Notes: generated by a model from the letters alone, not told the origin. 64,000 nucleotides of DNA from Desulfoarculaceae bacterium (GCA_019429465.1 JAHYIV010000011.1:16141-80140); one strand, 5' to 3'. Positions 23,616 to 32,994 are shown, numbered from the stretch's first letter. Translations and numbers: made by a program.

Positions 23616-25316
23616 TTATAAGGCCTTGACCTTGATTGTTTCCCGGCCTTCCGGATCAAGCATGTGCACGGCGCAGGCAATACAGGGGTCAAAGGAGTGG
23701 ATGGTGCGCAAGACCTCCAGCGGTTGCTGGGCGTCGGCAATGGGGTTGCCGACCAGCGAGGCCTCATAGGGGCCGGGCAGACCTTCCTTGTCGCGGGGCC
23801 CGGCGTTCCAGGTGGACGGCACCACACACTGATAGTTCTTGATCTTGCCGTCCTGGATCACGATCCAGTGGGAGAGGGCGCCGCGCGGCGCTTCGTGAAT
23901 GCCAAACCCTCGTTGCTCGCCTTTGGGGAAGACAGGTTTGTTGAAGATGGTAAGATCTCCCCTGCCGATATTATCCACCAGCAGTTCCCAGTGTTTCAGG
24001 GACAGGTCGGCCAGCATGGAGGCGCGAACCGCCCGGGCCACATGCCGGCCGAGTGTGGAGTGCAGGACTTCAGGGCCGACGGTGACTCCAGCTATGGAGC
24101 TGACGAGATTCAGGGCGCTATCCACGTTTTTGATGATCTCCTGGTGTCCCTGGGCGTAACCGACCAGCATCTGGGCCAGGGGCCCGACCTGCATCGGTTG
24201 ACCGGCAAAACGCGGGGCCTTGAGCCAGGTGTATTTGCCGTCGTCCTGAAAATCAGTGTATTCGGGGACGGTCTCTTCATCGTAGGGGTGTTTGGTCCAG
24301 TCACCCTTGTACCAGGCATGGGAGATGTTTTCGACCACGTTGTCACGCAGATAGGCGTCGTTAAAGCTGCTGATCGGCTTGACGGTGCTCAGATCCCCGT
24401 TCATGATGGTGCCGCCGGGCAGGTCGAATTTGGTGGCCTTGGTATCGAGCACCATGTCAGGCATGGCCAGGTAGTTGGTGACCCCGGCGCCGTAAGGGAG
24501 CCAGTCCGCATACAGGGCCCCGATGGCCGCCACATCAGGCAGATAGACCTGCTGGATGAATCCCCGCACCTCGCCGATCAGTTGTTTGATCCAGTAGAGC
24601 CGCTCCATGTTGAGGGCGGAATCACTGTCGGGGTTGAGGGCAGTGGTGACGCCGCCCACCGACAGATTCTGGATGTGCGGGTTTTTGCCGGAGATGATGC
24701 CGAGTGCCTGGGTGGCCTTGCGCTGATAATCCAGGGCCTCGAGATAATGGGCCACGGCCATCAGATTGGCCTCCGGCGGCAGTTTCATGGCCGGATGGCC
24801 CCAGTAGCCGTTGGCAAAGGGGCCAAGCTGACCGCTGTCCACGATCCCCTGCAACTTTTCCTGTACTGCCTTGAAGCGTTTGGCGCTGTTATTGGGCCAG
24901 GAAGAGATGCTTCCGGCCAGGGCCGCCGTCTTGACCGGATCGGCGGACAGCGCCGAGACTACGTCCACCCAGTCGAGGGCGGAGAGGACATAAAAATGGA
25001 CAATGTGATCCTGCAGGGCATGGATCGACATGACAATATTGCGGATATACTGGGCATTCAGAGGGATCTCCAGCTGCAGGGCATTTTCAACGGCCCGCAC
25101 CGAGGCCAGGGCATGCACCGTGGTGCAGACTCCGCAGATGCGCTGAGTGAAGAGCCAGGCATCACGAGGGTCGCGTCCCTGAAGAATGACTTCAATCCCA
25201 CGCCACATCTGACCTGAAGACCAGGCCTTGGTGACTTTCCCGCCATCAACTTCGGCATCTATGCGTAAGTGACCCTCAATTCTGGTAATGGGGTCGATGG
25301 TGATTCTTTCGGTCAT
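23616..25316 (-). CDS. [NiFe] hydrogenase large subunit (group 1, HyaB/HupL-like)
   Basis: 566 residues. The active-site motifs are RICGVCTTVH near residue 60 and DPCIACAVH near the C-terminus; their four Cys bind Ni and Fe. The 15 residues after the final His (MLDPEGRETIKVKAL) are the peptide removed by the maturation protease encoded at 16588. The last motif has Cys, not selenocysteine. The enzyme oxidises H2 at the periplasmic face after co-export with the Tat-signalled small subunit. GGGAG stands eight bases before the ATG. Confidence 0.96.
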   Translation of the reverse strand: MTERITIDPITRIEGHLRIDAEVDGGKVTKAWSSGQMWRGIEVILQGRDPRDAWLFTQRICGVCTTVHALASVRAVENALQLEIPLNAQYIRNIVMSIHALQDHIVHFYVLSALDWVDVVSALSADPVKTAALAGSISSWPNNSAKRFKAVQEKLQGIVDSGQLGPFANGYWGHPAMKLPPEANLMAVAHYLEALDYQRKATQALGIISGKNPHIQNLSVGGVTTALNPDSDSALNMERLYWIKQLIGEVRGFIQQVYLPDVAAIGALYADWLPYGAGVTNYLAMPDMVLDTKATKFDLPGGTIMNGDLSTVKPISSFNDAYLRDNVVENISHAWYKGDWTKHPYDEETVPEYTDFQDDGKYTWLKAPRFAGQPMQVGPLAQMLVGYAQGHQEIIKNVDSALNLVSSIAGVTVGPEVLHSTLGRHVARAVRASMLADLSLKHWELLVDNIGRGDLTIFNKPVFPKGEQRGFGIHEAPRGALSHWIVIQDGKIKNYQCVVPSTWNAGPRDKEGLPGPYEASLVGNPIADAQQPLEVLRTIHSFDPCIACAVHMLDPEGRETIKVKAL

Positions 25317-25445
25317 GGATGAGTTCTCCCTTTATGCAGGTCTTCGATATTGAAAAGGTCAGTCGTCTGTGTATGCATCGGTTGGCGCGATCAGTCAACA
25401 GTATTTTTATCCGGTGAAAGTGAATGGCTGAGAGGAGGTGGTTTA

Positions 25446-26537
25446 TCAGCTTTCCTTTTTCTCATCCTTGACGCTGTTAATCAGTTTCTTGCCGATGCCG
25501 ATAGCGGCATGAATACCAACGGCTACGGCGGTAACGCCAAGGATTTTTTTGCCGGCGCTGTCAACGTCCGTAATAATGCCGGTGCCGGGGATCTTGACAT
25601 CGGGCAGTCTTTCGTAGAAGGGGGTCATGGTATCCCAGAAATCGGGCTCAGTACAGCCCACGCAGCCGTGACCGACGCTGACCGGCCAGACGTCGACGTC
25701 GTTAAAGCGAACCGATGGACAGTTTGAAAATGTTCCCGGCCCTTTGCAGCCTACCTTGTAGAGGCAATAGCCGTTACGGTGGCCAAAATCACCGAACTGT
25801 TCGGCGAAACGGCCTTCATCAAAGTGAGCCCGTCGCTCGCAATGGTCATGAATGCGGCGTCCATAGGCAAAAAGTGGCCGACCAAGGTTGTCGGTTACCG
25901 GCAGGCGCTTGAAGGTCAGGTAGTGGAGAACGGTGCCCAGGAATGAAATCGGATTGGGCGGGCAGCCGGGGATGTTGATCACAGGTGTTCCCGAGACCAG
26001 ATCCTGTACACCTTTGGCCCCGGTGGGATTAGGGGCAGCCGCCTGAATTCCCCCGTAGGAGGCACAGGAGCCAATGGCAATAATGGCTGCGGCTTTGGGA
26101 GCCACCTCGGCCAGGATGTCGACTGCGGTGCGGCCGGCGATCTGGCAATAGATACCCTTGTCTTTTACGGGGATGGCGCCCTCAACCACGCACAGGAATT
26201 TACCCTCATATTTGTCAAGGGTGTCTTGGAGGCTCTTTTCCGCCTGGTGACCGGCTGCGGCCATTACCGTTTCATGGTAATCAAGGGAGATGATCTCGAG
26301 AATGAGGCGACCGATATCCGGATGCGAGGCGCGCAGCAGGCTTTCGGTGCAGCCGGTGCACTCCTGAAAGTGCAGCCAGATCACCGGCGGTCTTTCCGCC
26401 GAGGTGGCCGCTTCTACGAGTTTGGGGATCATGGCCTCAGAGATGCCGAGCGCTGCCGCCACCATGGTGCAACCCTTGAGAAAACCGCGCCGGTTGAGTT
26501 GCAGATTGAGATCCGCATTCTGTGTTGTGTCTGTCAT
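25446..26537 (-). CDS. [NiFe] hydrogenase small subunit with Tat signal (HyaA/HupS-like)
   Basis: 363 residues. A twin-arginine signal NRRGFLKG lies near residues 15-22. The mature part has the Fe-S ligands in ECTGCTES, GSCASYGG, GCPPNP, GCKGPGTFSNCP and GHGCVGCTEPDFWD. A C-terminal hydrophobic segment (about 325-350) anchors it to the membrane beside the cytochrome b. The proximal-cluster site reads CTGC without the two extra cysteines of O2-tolerant hydrogenases, so a standard [4Fe-4S] cluster and O2 sensitivity are expected. The first gene of the locus; AGGAGG precedes the ATG. Confidence 0.96.
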   Translation of the reverse strand: MTDTTQNADLNLQLNRRGFLKGCTMVAAALGISEAMIPKLVEAATSAERPPVIWLHFQECTGCTESLLRASHPDIGRLILEIISLDYHETVMAAAGHQAEKSLQDTLDKYEGKFLCVVEGAIPVKDKGIYCQIAGRTAVDILAEVAPKAAAIIAIGSCASYGGIQAAAPNPTGAKGVQDLVSGTPVINIPGCPPNPISFLGTVLHYLTFKRLPVTDNLGRPLFAYGRRIHDHCERRAHFDEGRFAEQFGDFGHRNGYCLYKVGCKGPGTFSNCPSVRFNDVDVWPVSVGHGCVGCTEPDFWDTMTPFYERLPDVKIPGTGIITDVDSAGKKILGVTAVAVGIHAAIGIGKKLINSVKDEKKES

Positions 26538-26581
26538 ATCATCCTCCTGTTATGAAAACGGGAAACCAATCAATAATATGA

Positions 26582-26611
26582 ATGATATTTGAGAACGTAT
26601 GGAATTGTCAA
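26582..26611 (-). promoter_or_regulatory. Sigma-70-type promoter of the hydrogenase locus
   Basis: On the minus strand TTGACA (26611-26606) is followed after 18 bases by TATCAT (26587-26582), about 45 bases before the small-subunit start. The -35 is a perfect consensus. No sigma-54 -24/-12 pair was seen. All genes down to hypB run in the same direction with short or overlapping junctions apart from the dodecin insertion. Confidence 0.55.
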
Positions 26612-26952
26612 GGGAAGGACATAACTTTATGAGAAGGAAACAAATTGTTCACGGTAAGGTTGTTATCCCCCTGAATTGAGCTCCAACGGTGCATTTTATC
26701 CCCGCCTGGGGTAATGCCCCAGGCTCGTGGTCCCGAACCAGTCGAGGATTGAAGGTCCGGCCGATCGGCTTTTTGTTGATCAATAATATTGAACGATATG
26801 TTCGAGCGGATTGCTGTAAGGGATTCGGAAAAAAACTGATGTACCTGAATTGACACCTGAATGCTCGAACGATTGCAGGATTCAGGTAATAGTATGTTCC
26901 GCGTCCCTAAAAGGAAAGATGGCAACAGGGAAAAAAAAGGGTGAGGGGGTGA
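26612..26952. other. Gene-free region upstream of the hydrogenase promoter, with inverted repeats
   Basis: No convincing ORF. It contains a perfect hairpin GCCTGGGG-TAATG-CCCCAGGC variant at 26704-26724, and an interlocked pair of inverted repeats: GTTCGAGC (26800-26807) with GCTCGAAC (26863-26870), and ACCTGAAT with ATTCAGGT (about 26843-26887). These may be operator sites or the 3' end structures of pcnB, whose stop is at 26953. Confidence 0.35.
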
Positions 26953-28371
26953 TCAGGACTTGCTGTCCCCGGCCTTGACGGGTGGTTTCTTCTTGAAGCC
27001 GAAGATGCCGCCGGGGGCGTCAGAGGCAAAAGCGGGCCCGGAAGTACCTGGCCGTGAGGCGCGTTTTTCTCTGTAGCCGGAACGTGGTGCTCTCACAGGG
27101 ATGGGAGGGGGCATGATGTCCAGTAAACTCTCAGGCACCGGCAGACCACCGGTGGACTCCAGGTAGAAATGATAAAAGAGCAGGCAGTTTTTAAAGTAAC
27201 TTTTACGGGTCAGCCACTGCGGCCATGAGCCTTTCTCCTGATGCTGGAGGAAGAGGGGAAGGTTGCCAATGAGGGTGATGATCTCCTGGCGGCTGGCGCG
27301 CGGCAGATTCAGCTGGGTACCTATTTCCAGATCCAGGCTGTCCCGCAGCTGTTTGCCGAGCTGATGGGCGGCAGGTCCTTTCGGCTCCATTCTGATCAGG
27401 TCAAATCGGGTGTTGGCCCAGGGCAGCAGCAGCAGGGCGAGTAGAAATTCGTTGGCCAGTCGTTGCCCTATCTGGGTCTCCGTCATTTTTTTGGTGACTC
27501 GATCAATGACGGTAAACAGGCTGGTCAATTGTTCCTTGCAGGAGGGGCCCGAGTCCGAGGGCTGGGCCAGAATTTTTTTGTACAGACCGAGGATACTGCC
27601 AAACAGTCCTGATTCGGCTGCGAGGTGAAACCAGTCCAGGAGTGAACCACTGTGCAGGTCTTTGAAGAGTTCGTCGCGCAGACGGGAAGGAGGGCAGAGG
27701 GCGAGCTCGTGGTGGTGTCTGCAGATGGCCTGCCAGCTCTGTGGCTCGATGGTGAAGTCGATGCGGGCGGCATGACGAATGGCCCGCAGCATGCGGACCG
27801 GATCGCGGCTGATCCGTTTGTCGGGATCGCCAACGATGCGGACGATGCCGAGGTTCAGGTCGGCAATGCCGCCCACGTAATCAATGATGGTCTTGTTTTC
27901 TATCTCGAAGAACAGGGAATTGATGGTCAGGTCACGGCGTCCTGCATCCTCTTCCAGGCTGCCGAAGGTATTATTGGGGGCCAGGACGGTCTGCGGACCG
28001 TCGATGTCAAATTCACTGAGAGAGCGCAGGGTGGAAACCTCAATGGTCTTGCCGTTGCGGAAAAAGACCTGAACCAGCCTGAAGCGGCGGCCGATGGTCA
28101 TACTGTTCCGGAAGACCTTGCGGATCTGGCCGGGGTGCGCATTGGTGCTGATATCGAAATCTTTAGGGGTCTTGCCCAGGTAGAGATCCCGAACCCCGCC
28201 GCCAACCAGATAGGCCGAAAATCCGGCGTCATGCAGTTTGCGCAGCACCAGGAGGGCGTCGGCGTCAATCATCTCGAGGGTGATGGGATGCTCGCCAGGT
28301 GTAAGAATGCGGGCGGTTGGCGGAGCGGGTGTCTCTTCCCGCTTCTTCGATTTGCTCTGTGGATTTGACAT
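26953..28371 (-). CDS. pcnB: Poly(A) polymerase / CCA-adding-type nucleotidyltransferase (PcnB-like)
   Basis: 472 residues. The nucleotidyltransferase head shows LVGGGVRDLYLG near residue 57, the catalytic DFDIST, and RRDLTINSL near 145, followed by the RNA-binding RDPVRMLRAIRHAARIDF segment. The long C-terminal part ending in a basic, low-complexity tail (FGFKKKPPVKAGDSKS) resembles PcnB poly(A) polymerase more than CCA-transferases. It would add 3' A-tails that mark RNA for decay. The flavoprotein gene upstream ends 20 bases before its start, so the two are likely one unit. Confidence 0.85.
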   Translation of the reverse strand: MSNPQSKSKKREETPAPPTARILTPGEHPITLEMIDADALLVLRKLHDAGFSAYLVGGGVRDLYLGKTPKDFDISTNAHPGQIRKVFRNSMTIGRRFRLVQVFFRNGKTIEVSTLRSLSEFDIDGPQTVLAPNNTFGSLEEDAGRRDLTINSLFFEIENKTIIDYVGGIADLNLGIVRIVGDPDKRISRDPVRMLRAIRHAARIDFTIEPQSWQAICRHHHELALCPPSRLRDELFKDLHSGSLLDWFHLAAESGLFGSILGLYKKILAQPSDSGPSCKEQLTSLFTVIDRVTKKMTETQIGQRLANEFLLALLLLPWANTRFDLIRMEPKGPAAHQLGKQLRDSLDLEIGTQLNLPRASRQEIITLIGNLPLFLQHQEKGSWPQWLTRKSYFKNCLLFYHFYLESTGGLPVPESLLDIMPPPIPVRAPRSGYREKRASRPGTSGPAFASDAPGGIFGFKKKPPVKAGDSKS

Positions 28372-28391
28372 AAGTTCTTCTTGTAGCTGCC

Positions 28392-29378
28392 TCAGATCGC
28401 AGGGGTGAAGCCGCGGCCTTCTTTATAGACGGATTCGGCCTGGGTCACAAATTGGCGGAAAATTTCAGCCACGGGCAGGATCTCCTTCATCTTGTAGGTA
28501 TTGGCCCCGGAAAAGACCAGTCCTTCTTTGACATTGCCATCTCTGGACATCCTGAGTCGTTCGCTGATGCAGTAATGGTGGTCGCATTTTTTCAGGCACT
28601 TGTAATCGCAGCGCTTGGTGGAGACGTCTTCGCCACGGGCCATGGCCTGAATAAATGGGGTGTTGATCGCCCGGCCGGGCATGCCCACCGGGGACGAGGT
28701 GAGGACAATATCCTCTTTTTCGGCATTGAGAAAGGTCTGCTTGAAGCTGTCGGCCACATCACACTCCTCGCTGAGCACAAAACGGGAGGCGATCTGGATA
28801 CCGTCAGCCCCATATTTATCCATCATCTCCGCCATTTCGTAGCCATTGGTGATGCCGCCGGCGGCAATAAGCGGAACCTTGGTGATCACATCCCTGATCG
28901 GCGGAAATATTTCGCGCAGAGGAAGATCTGTGCCCAGATGGCCACCGGCCTCGCAGGCCTCGACAATAACGGCTGCCGCCCCCAGTCTTTCAGCGAGCTT
29001 GGCGAGACCAGGGGTAGAGACGATCATGACGATGGGGGTATTGTGCTCACGGCCGATCTTGAAGATATCCCGGGAAAATCCGGCGCCGGTGATGATCATG
29101 TCAACACCGGCTTCAATGGAACTCATCACCAGATTGTAAAAATCCTTCATGGCGTACATGATGTTGACCGCCACAATGCCATCGGTCATGGCCTTGGCCT
29201 TGAGGATATCGGCCTTCAGCTCATCCGTGGGGATGCCGGAGCCGCCGATGACCCCGATGCCGCCGCAATTGGCAACGGGCGCAGCCAGGGCGGAGGTGGA
29301 AACACGAATGGACATACCGCCCTGAATCAAGGGGACTGTGGCGGTGAAATTGGCTATTTTCAGCGGTGGTAGCTTCAT
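28392..29378 (-). CDS. Nitronate monooxygenase / FabK-like FMN oxidoreductase
   Basis: 328 residues from the ATG at 29378, chosen because AGGAG lies upstream and the family N-terminus (LKIANFTATVPLIQGGMS) starts there. It is a TIM barrel with FMN-binding segments GGIGVIGGSG, VEACEAGGHLG, PLIAAGGI and GADGIQIASRF. A Cys cluster CDYKCLKKCDHHYC near residue 255 is common in the homologues from anaerobes. Family members oxidise nitronates, reduce enoyl-ACP or act as NAD(P)H-flavin oxidoreductases; the reaction here cannot be fixed. It precedes pcnB. Confidence 0.82.
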   Translation of the reverse strand: MKLPPLKIANFTATVPLIQGGMSIRVSTSALAAPVANCGGIGVIGGSGIPTDELKADILKAKAMTDGIVAVNIMYAMKDFYNLVMSSIEAGVDMIITGAGFSRDIFKIGREHNTPIVMIVSTPGLAKLAERLGAAAVIVEACEAGGHLGTDLPLREIFPPIRDVITKVPLIAAGGITNGYEMAEMMDKYGADGIQIASRFVLSEECDVADSFKQTFLNAEKEDIVLTSSPVGMPGRAINTPFIQAMARGEDVSTKRCDYKCLKKCDHHYCISERLRMSRDGNVKEGLVFSGANTYKMKEILPVAEIFRQFVTQAESVYKEGRGFTPAI

Positions 29379-29604
29379 GTTCGTAAAACTCCTGTGACAA
29401 ATGGTCTGATGAACAAAAGATAATGCATCTCTTACCATGTTTTGTCAAGCATCGCCGCTGTAAAGTGCAGGCAAGAAAGATGTGAGTGGAGCACGGGGCA
29501 GACGAATCGGTCATTATTATCGATAAAAGGGTCGAATTCTCAGGCGCCAGCCGTACCATCCTTGACTTTTTGACAGAATTGAAGTTAATTTTAATGTTTT
29601 TTTA

Positions 29605-29787
29605 GGAGCCCTTACGAAATAACATGGTCATTTATATCTAGCCCCGATGAACGGGATAAGTGCCTTTCGCAGGTTATTTTCTTGCAAAGAAACAAGAAAA
29701 TAATCTGTCAGGCACTAATTCCTTACGGCTTCTTATGCTGCCCCGGGCACTTAGATGGCCATGTTGTTTTGTTACAGCGGCTTGGGG
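29605..29787 (+). repeat. Composite repeat: CCCCGATGAACGGG hairpin (copy 2) inside a split palindrome
   Basis: The left part GGAGCCCTTACGAAATAACATGG (29605-29627) and the right part ATGGCCATGTTGTTTTGTTACAGCGGCTT (29755-29783) together equal the ~50-bp palindrome found intact at 32995-33044 and 51174-51222. Between them lies copy 2 of the CCCCGATGAACGGG hairpin (29639-29718) plus a short tail that resembles the two-hairpin repeat (CCTTACGGCTTCTTATGCTGC). Read as one element inserted in another. Confidence 0.65.
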
Positions 29788-29830
29788 AATATCTGACTAT
29801 CCATGAATGCAACTGTGGAGGACACAGCCT

Positions 29831-31090
29831 GTGAATATAAAGGCCTTGAACGGCTTTAAAGATATACTGCCCGGAGAGGTTGAGCTGTGGCAGCGCCTGG
29901 AGGGTCTGGCCCGTGATATCTTCGCCCGGTTCAACTTCTCTGAGATCCGGTTGCCCATCCTCGAAAAGACCGATCTCTTTACCCGGGCCATTGGTGAGGC
30001 CACGGATATCGTTGAAAAAGAGATGTACACCTTTGTCGACAAGCAGGTGACCATGCGGCCCGAGGCCACGGCCTCGCTGCTGCGGGCCTATATCGAGCAT
30101 GGCCTGCATGTGCAGAAACCGGTACAGCGGCTGTTTACCATCGGCCCCATGTTCCGCCATGAACGGCCGCAGAAGGGGAGGCTCCGCCAGTTTCATCAGA
30201 TGGATGTTGAGGTGCTGGGATCAACCAGCCCCCGGATTGATGCCGAGATGATGGCCATGGGCGCCATGCTGCTGGCTGAAATGGGCCTCTCCGTCAGTCT
30301 GGAGATGAATTCCCTGGGCTGTCCGGTCTGCCGTCCAGGCTTCCGTGTCAGTCTCCTGGCCTTTCTCGATGACCGTCACCAGGCGTTGTGTGATGACTGT
30401 AAAAGGCGGAGCGTGACCAATCCTTTGCGGGTCCTGGATTGTAAAAATCCCAGGTGCCGGGAACAGGTGCTGGAGGCGCCATCTCTGCTGGACCATCTCT
30501 GTGGAGATTGTGCTGATCATTTCAGCGGGGTGCAGAAAGGCCTGGAGCAGCTTGGAGTCCGGTACAGTCTCAATAAATTCATGGTCCGCGGTCTTGATTA
30601 TTATACCCGCACCACCTTTGAATTCATCACTGGTGACCTGGGAGCCCAGGCCGCGGTCGGGGCCGGTGGCCGCTATGATGGTCTGATTGAGCAGTTGGGC
30701 GGTCCATCGGTACCCGGCATTGGTTTTGCACTCGGTATGGAACGTCTGGTCCTCTTGCTGCAGCAGAAGGAGGCAGAGCTTCCGGTGTCAGGGGTAGATC
30801 TCTTTGTGGCAGCGCTTGGCACGCAGTCGACCCATTTTGGTTTTGCTCTGGCCCATGGTCTGCGGACGTCCGGGATGCGGGTGGCCATGGATCTGGAGGG
30901 CCGCAGCCTCAAGGGTCAGATGAAACTGGCGGGCAGGCTTGGCGCACCCCATGTCCTGATCCTGGGAGAGAATGAACTTGCCGAGGGCAAGGCGGTGCTC
31001 AGGAATATGGCCACCCAGCAGCAGCAGGAGATCGTGCTGCAGGACGAGGCCGCGACAGTGCAGATCCTCATAAAAATAATCTCTTTATAA
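29831..31090 (+). CDS. hisS: Histidyl-tRNA synthetase
   Basis: 419 residues from the GTG at 29831. The GTG is preferred over the ATG at 29807 because GGAGG stands nine bases before it and the family N-terminus is IKALNGFKDILP. Class II motifs: motif 1 around FNFSEIRLPILE, motif 2 MFRHERPQKGRLRQFHQMDVE, HisA-type LNKFMVRGLDYYTRTTFEF and motif 3 GFALGMERL. A zinc-like Cys set (CPVC, CDDC) lies in the insertion domain, followed by the C-terminal anticodon-binding domain. It charges tRNA-His. aspS follows after 26 bases. Confidence 0.95.
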   Translation: MNIKALNGFKDILPGEVELWQRLEGLARDIFARFNFSEIRLPILEKTDLFTRAIGEATDIVEKEMYTFVDKQVTMRPEATASLLRAYIEHGLHVQKPVQRLFTIGPMFRHERPQKGRLRQFHQMDVEVLGSTSPRIDAEMMAMGAMLLAEMGLSVSLEMNSLGCPVCRPGFRVSLLAFLDDRHQALCDDCKRRSVTNPLRVLDCKNPRCREQVLEAPSLLDHLCGDCADHFSGVQKGLEQLGVRYSLNKFMVRGLDYYTRTTFEFITGDLGAQAAVGAGGRYDGLIEQLGGPSVPGIGFALGMERLVLLLQQKEAELPVSGVDLFVAALGTQSTHFGFALAHGLRTSGMRVAMDLEGRSLKGQMKLAGRLGAPHVLILGENELAEGKAVLRNMATQQQQEIVLQDEAATVQILIKIISL

Positions 31091-31116
31091 AACCTTTACG
31101 TCTATTTGAGAATATC

Positions 31117-32901
31117 ATGGAATCAATGGGAAATTTATGCAGGACCCATTCCTGCAACGATCTTGGCAAGGGGAATATCGGCGAGGAAGTTGTGCTCATG
31201 GGTTGGGTGCTGCGCCGGCGGGATCATGGCGGGGTCATCTTTATTGATCTGCGTGACCGTTATGGTTTGACCCAGGTGGTCTTTAATCCGGAGATCAATC
31301 TGGAGGTCCATGCCAAGGCCCATCAGCTGCGCAGTGAGTGGGTGGTGGGCCTGCGGGGCAGGGTTGTGGCCCGGTTGGACGGCATGGAAAATCCCAAGCT
31401 TTCGACCGGCGCCATCGAGATCATCGTCGATGAACTGCGGATTCTCAATACCAGCGAGACCCCGCCCTTCCCGCTCGATGAGGAGACGGAGATCTCCGAG
31501 ACCCTGCGTCTGCAGTACCGCTATCTGGATCTCAGGCGTCCGGCCATGGCCAATAAGTTGATTATGCGGCACAAGGCGGTGCAGTCCATCCGTACTTATC
31601 TCAATGATAACGCCTTTTTGGAAGTTGAGACCCCGATGCTCACCCGCTCCACCCCGGAGGGCGCCCGCGATTATCTGGTGCCCAGTCGGGTCAATGCCGG
31701 CAAGTTTTATGCCCTGCCTCAGTCGCCGCAGCTCTTCAAACAGCTGCTGATGGTGGCGGGCATGGATCGTTATTACCAGATCGTCAAGTGCTTCCGCGAT
31801 GAAGACCTGCGGGCCGACCGCCAGCCCGAATTCACCCAGATCGATATGGAGCTCTCCTTTGTCGATGAGGAGCAGATTATTAAGATCACCGAGGGGATGA
31901 TCGCCAAACTGTTCAAGGAGACCCTTGACCTTGATGTGGCCCCGCCTTTTGGCCGGATTACCTATGACGAGGCGGTCAGCCGGTTCGGCACCGACCGACC
32001 TGATACCCGTTTTGGCTTTGAGCTGACCGATCTCACTGAAATCGCCCGCACCTGCAGTTTCAAGGTCTTCCGCGCCAATGCAGACGAGGGCGGAACCGTG
32101 CGGGCCATCAACGCCAAGGGCTGCGCCACCATGTCCCGCAAGGATCTTGATGACCTGACCGAATATGTGGCCCAGTTTGGGGCCAAGGGACTGGCCTGGG
32201 TGAAGATGAAGGCTGATGGTGAGTGGCAGTCGCCCATTGCCAAGTTCTTCAGTGATGAGGAACGGGCGGCCATGACCCAGGCCCTTGATGCCGAGGAAGG
32301 TGATCTCCTTTTCTTCGGTGCCGATAAAAAACCGGTGGTCCTGCAGGTTCTCGCCGAGCTGCGTCTGGAGCTGGCCCGGCGTCTGGGTCTATTGCAGGCT
32401 GGTGTCTTCAACTTTGTCTGGGTCACCGATTTCCCCCTGGTCGAGTATGACGTGCGGGAAAAGAGGTATCAGGCCCTGCACCATCCCTTTACCGCCCCCA
32501 AGGAAGAGGACGAGGCCAAACTGGAGACCGATCCGGGTTCCGTCTACAGCCGGGCCTATGATCTGGTCCTGAACGGCACGGAGATCGGCGGCGGCTCCAT
32601 CCGCATCCACCAGCGGGCCATGCAGAGCCGGGTGCTCTCGGTCCTGGGCATTGCTGAAGAAGAGGCTCAGGACAAATTCGGCTTCCTGCTCAGGGCCCTT
32701 GAATTCGGGGCCCCTCCCCATGGCGGCCTGGCCTTCGGTCTTGACCGCTTGATGATGCTGATCACCGGCAGCGACTCCATCCGCGACGTTATCGCCTTCC
32801 CCAAGACCCAGAAGGCAACCTGTCCGCTCACGGATGCCCCGTCTTCCGTGGCCAGGAAGCAGCTGACCGAGCTTCATATCCGTCCGGACTGGAAAGAATA
32901 G
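31117..32901 (+). CDS. aspS: Aspartyl-tRNA synthetase
   Basis: 594 residues, the bacterial type with an N-terminal OB-fold anticodon domain (WVLRRRDHGGVIFIDLRDRYG), class II core (motif 2 CFRDEDLRADRQPEFTQID, motif 3 GLAFGLDRLMML) and the inserted GAD domain near residues 300-400. It charges tRNA-Asp, possibly also tRNA-Asn if no AsnRS exists in the genome. The start at 31117 is nine bases before a second in-frame ATG. It forms a tRNA-synthetase pair with hisS. Confidence 0.95.
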   Translation: MESMGNLCRTHSCNDLGKGNIGEEVVLMGWVLRRRDHGGVIFIDLRDRYGLTQVVFNPEINLEVHAKAHQLRSEWVVGLRGRVVARLDGMENPKLSTGAIEIIVDELRILNTSETPPFPLDEETEISETLRLQYRYLDLRRPAMANKLIMRHKAVQSIRTYLNDNAFLEVETPMLTRSTPEGARDYLVPSRVNAGKFYALPQSPQLFKQLLMVAGMDRYYQIVKCFRDEDLRADRQPEFTQIDMELSFVDEEQIIKITEGMIAKLFKETLDLDVAPPFGRITYDEAVSRFGTDRPDTRFGFELTDLTEIARTCSFKVFRANADEGGTVRAINAKGCATMSRKDLDDLTEYVAQFGAKGLAWVKMKADGEWQSPIAKFFSDEERAAMTQALDAEEGDLLFFGADKKPVVLQVLAELRLELARRLGLLQAGVFNFVWVTDFPLVEYDVREKRYQALHHPFTAPKEEDEAKLETDPGSVYSRAYDLVLNGTEIGGGSIRIHQRAMQSRVLSVLGIAEEEAQDKFGFLLRALEFGAPPHGGLAFGLDRLMMLITGSDSIRDVIAFPKTQKATCPLTDAPSSVARKQLTELHIRPDWKE

Positions 32902-32917
32902 TCAAAGAGGTACCTGT

Positions 32918-32953
32918 GCAGTGTGGTTACCGGGATCCCGGTTACCGCACTGC
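32918..32953 (+). terminator. Palindrome after aspS
   Basis: A 36-base near-perfect palindrome (GCAGTG ... CACTGC, centre CCGGGATCCCGG) begins 17 bases after the aspS stop. No U-run follows. It is probably the 3' end structure of hisS-aspS. Confidence 0.5.
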
Positions 32954-32994
32954 ATCGCTTCGGAGAAGGCATCAGAAATTATTTCCCCCTTGCT

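Noticed and set aside
23616..23700. Selenocysteine in the hydrogenase large subunit
   Set aside because: The final motif reads DPCIACAVH with TGC/TGT-type Cys codons and no in-frame TGA.
23664..25217. A 517-codon frame antisense to the hydrogenase large subunit
   Set aside because: Mirror of the large-subunit coding bias; no start signal or recognisable domain.
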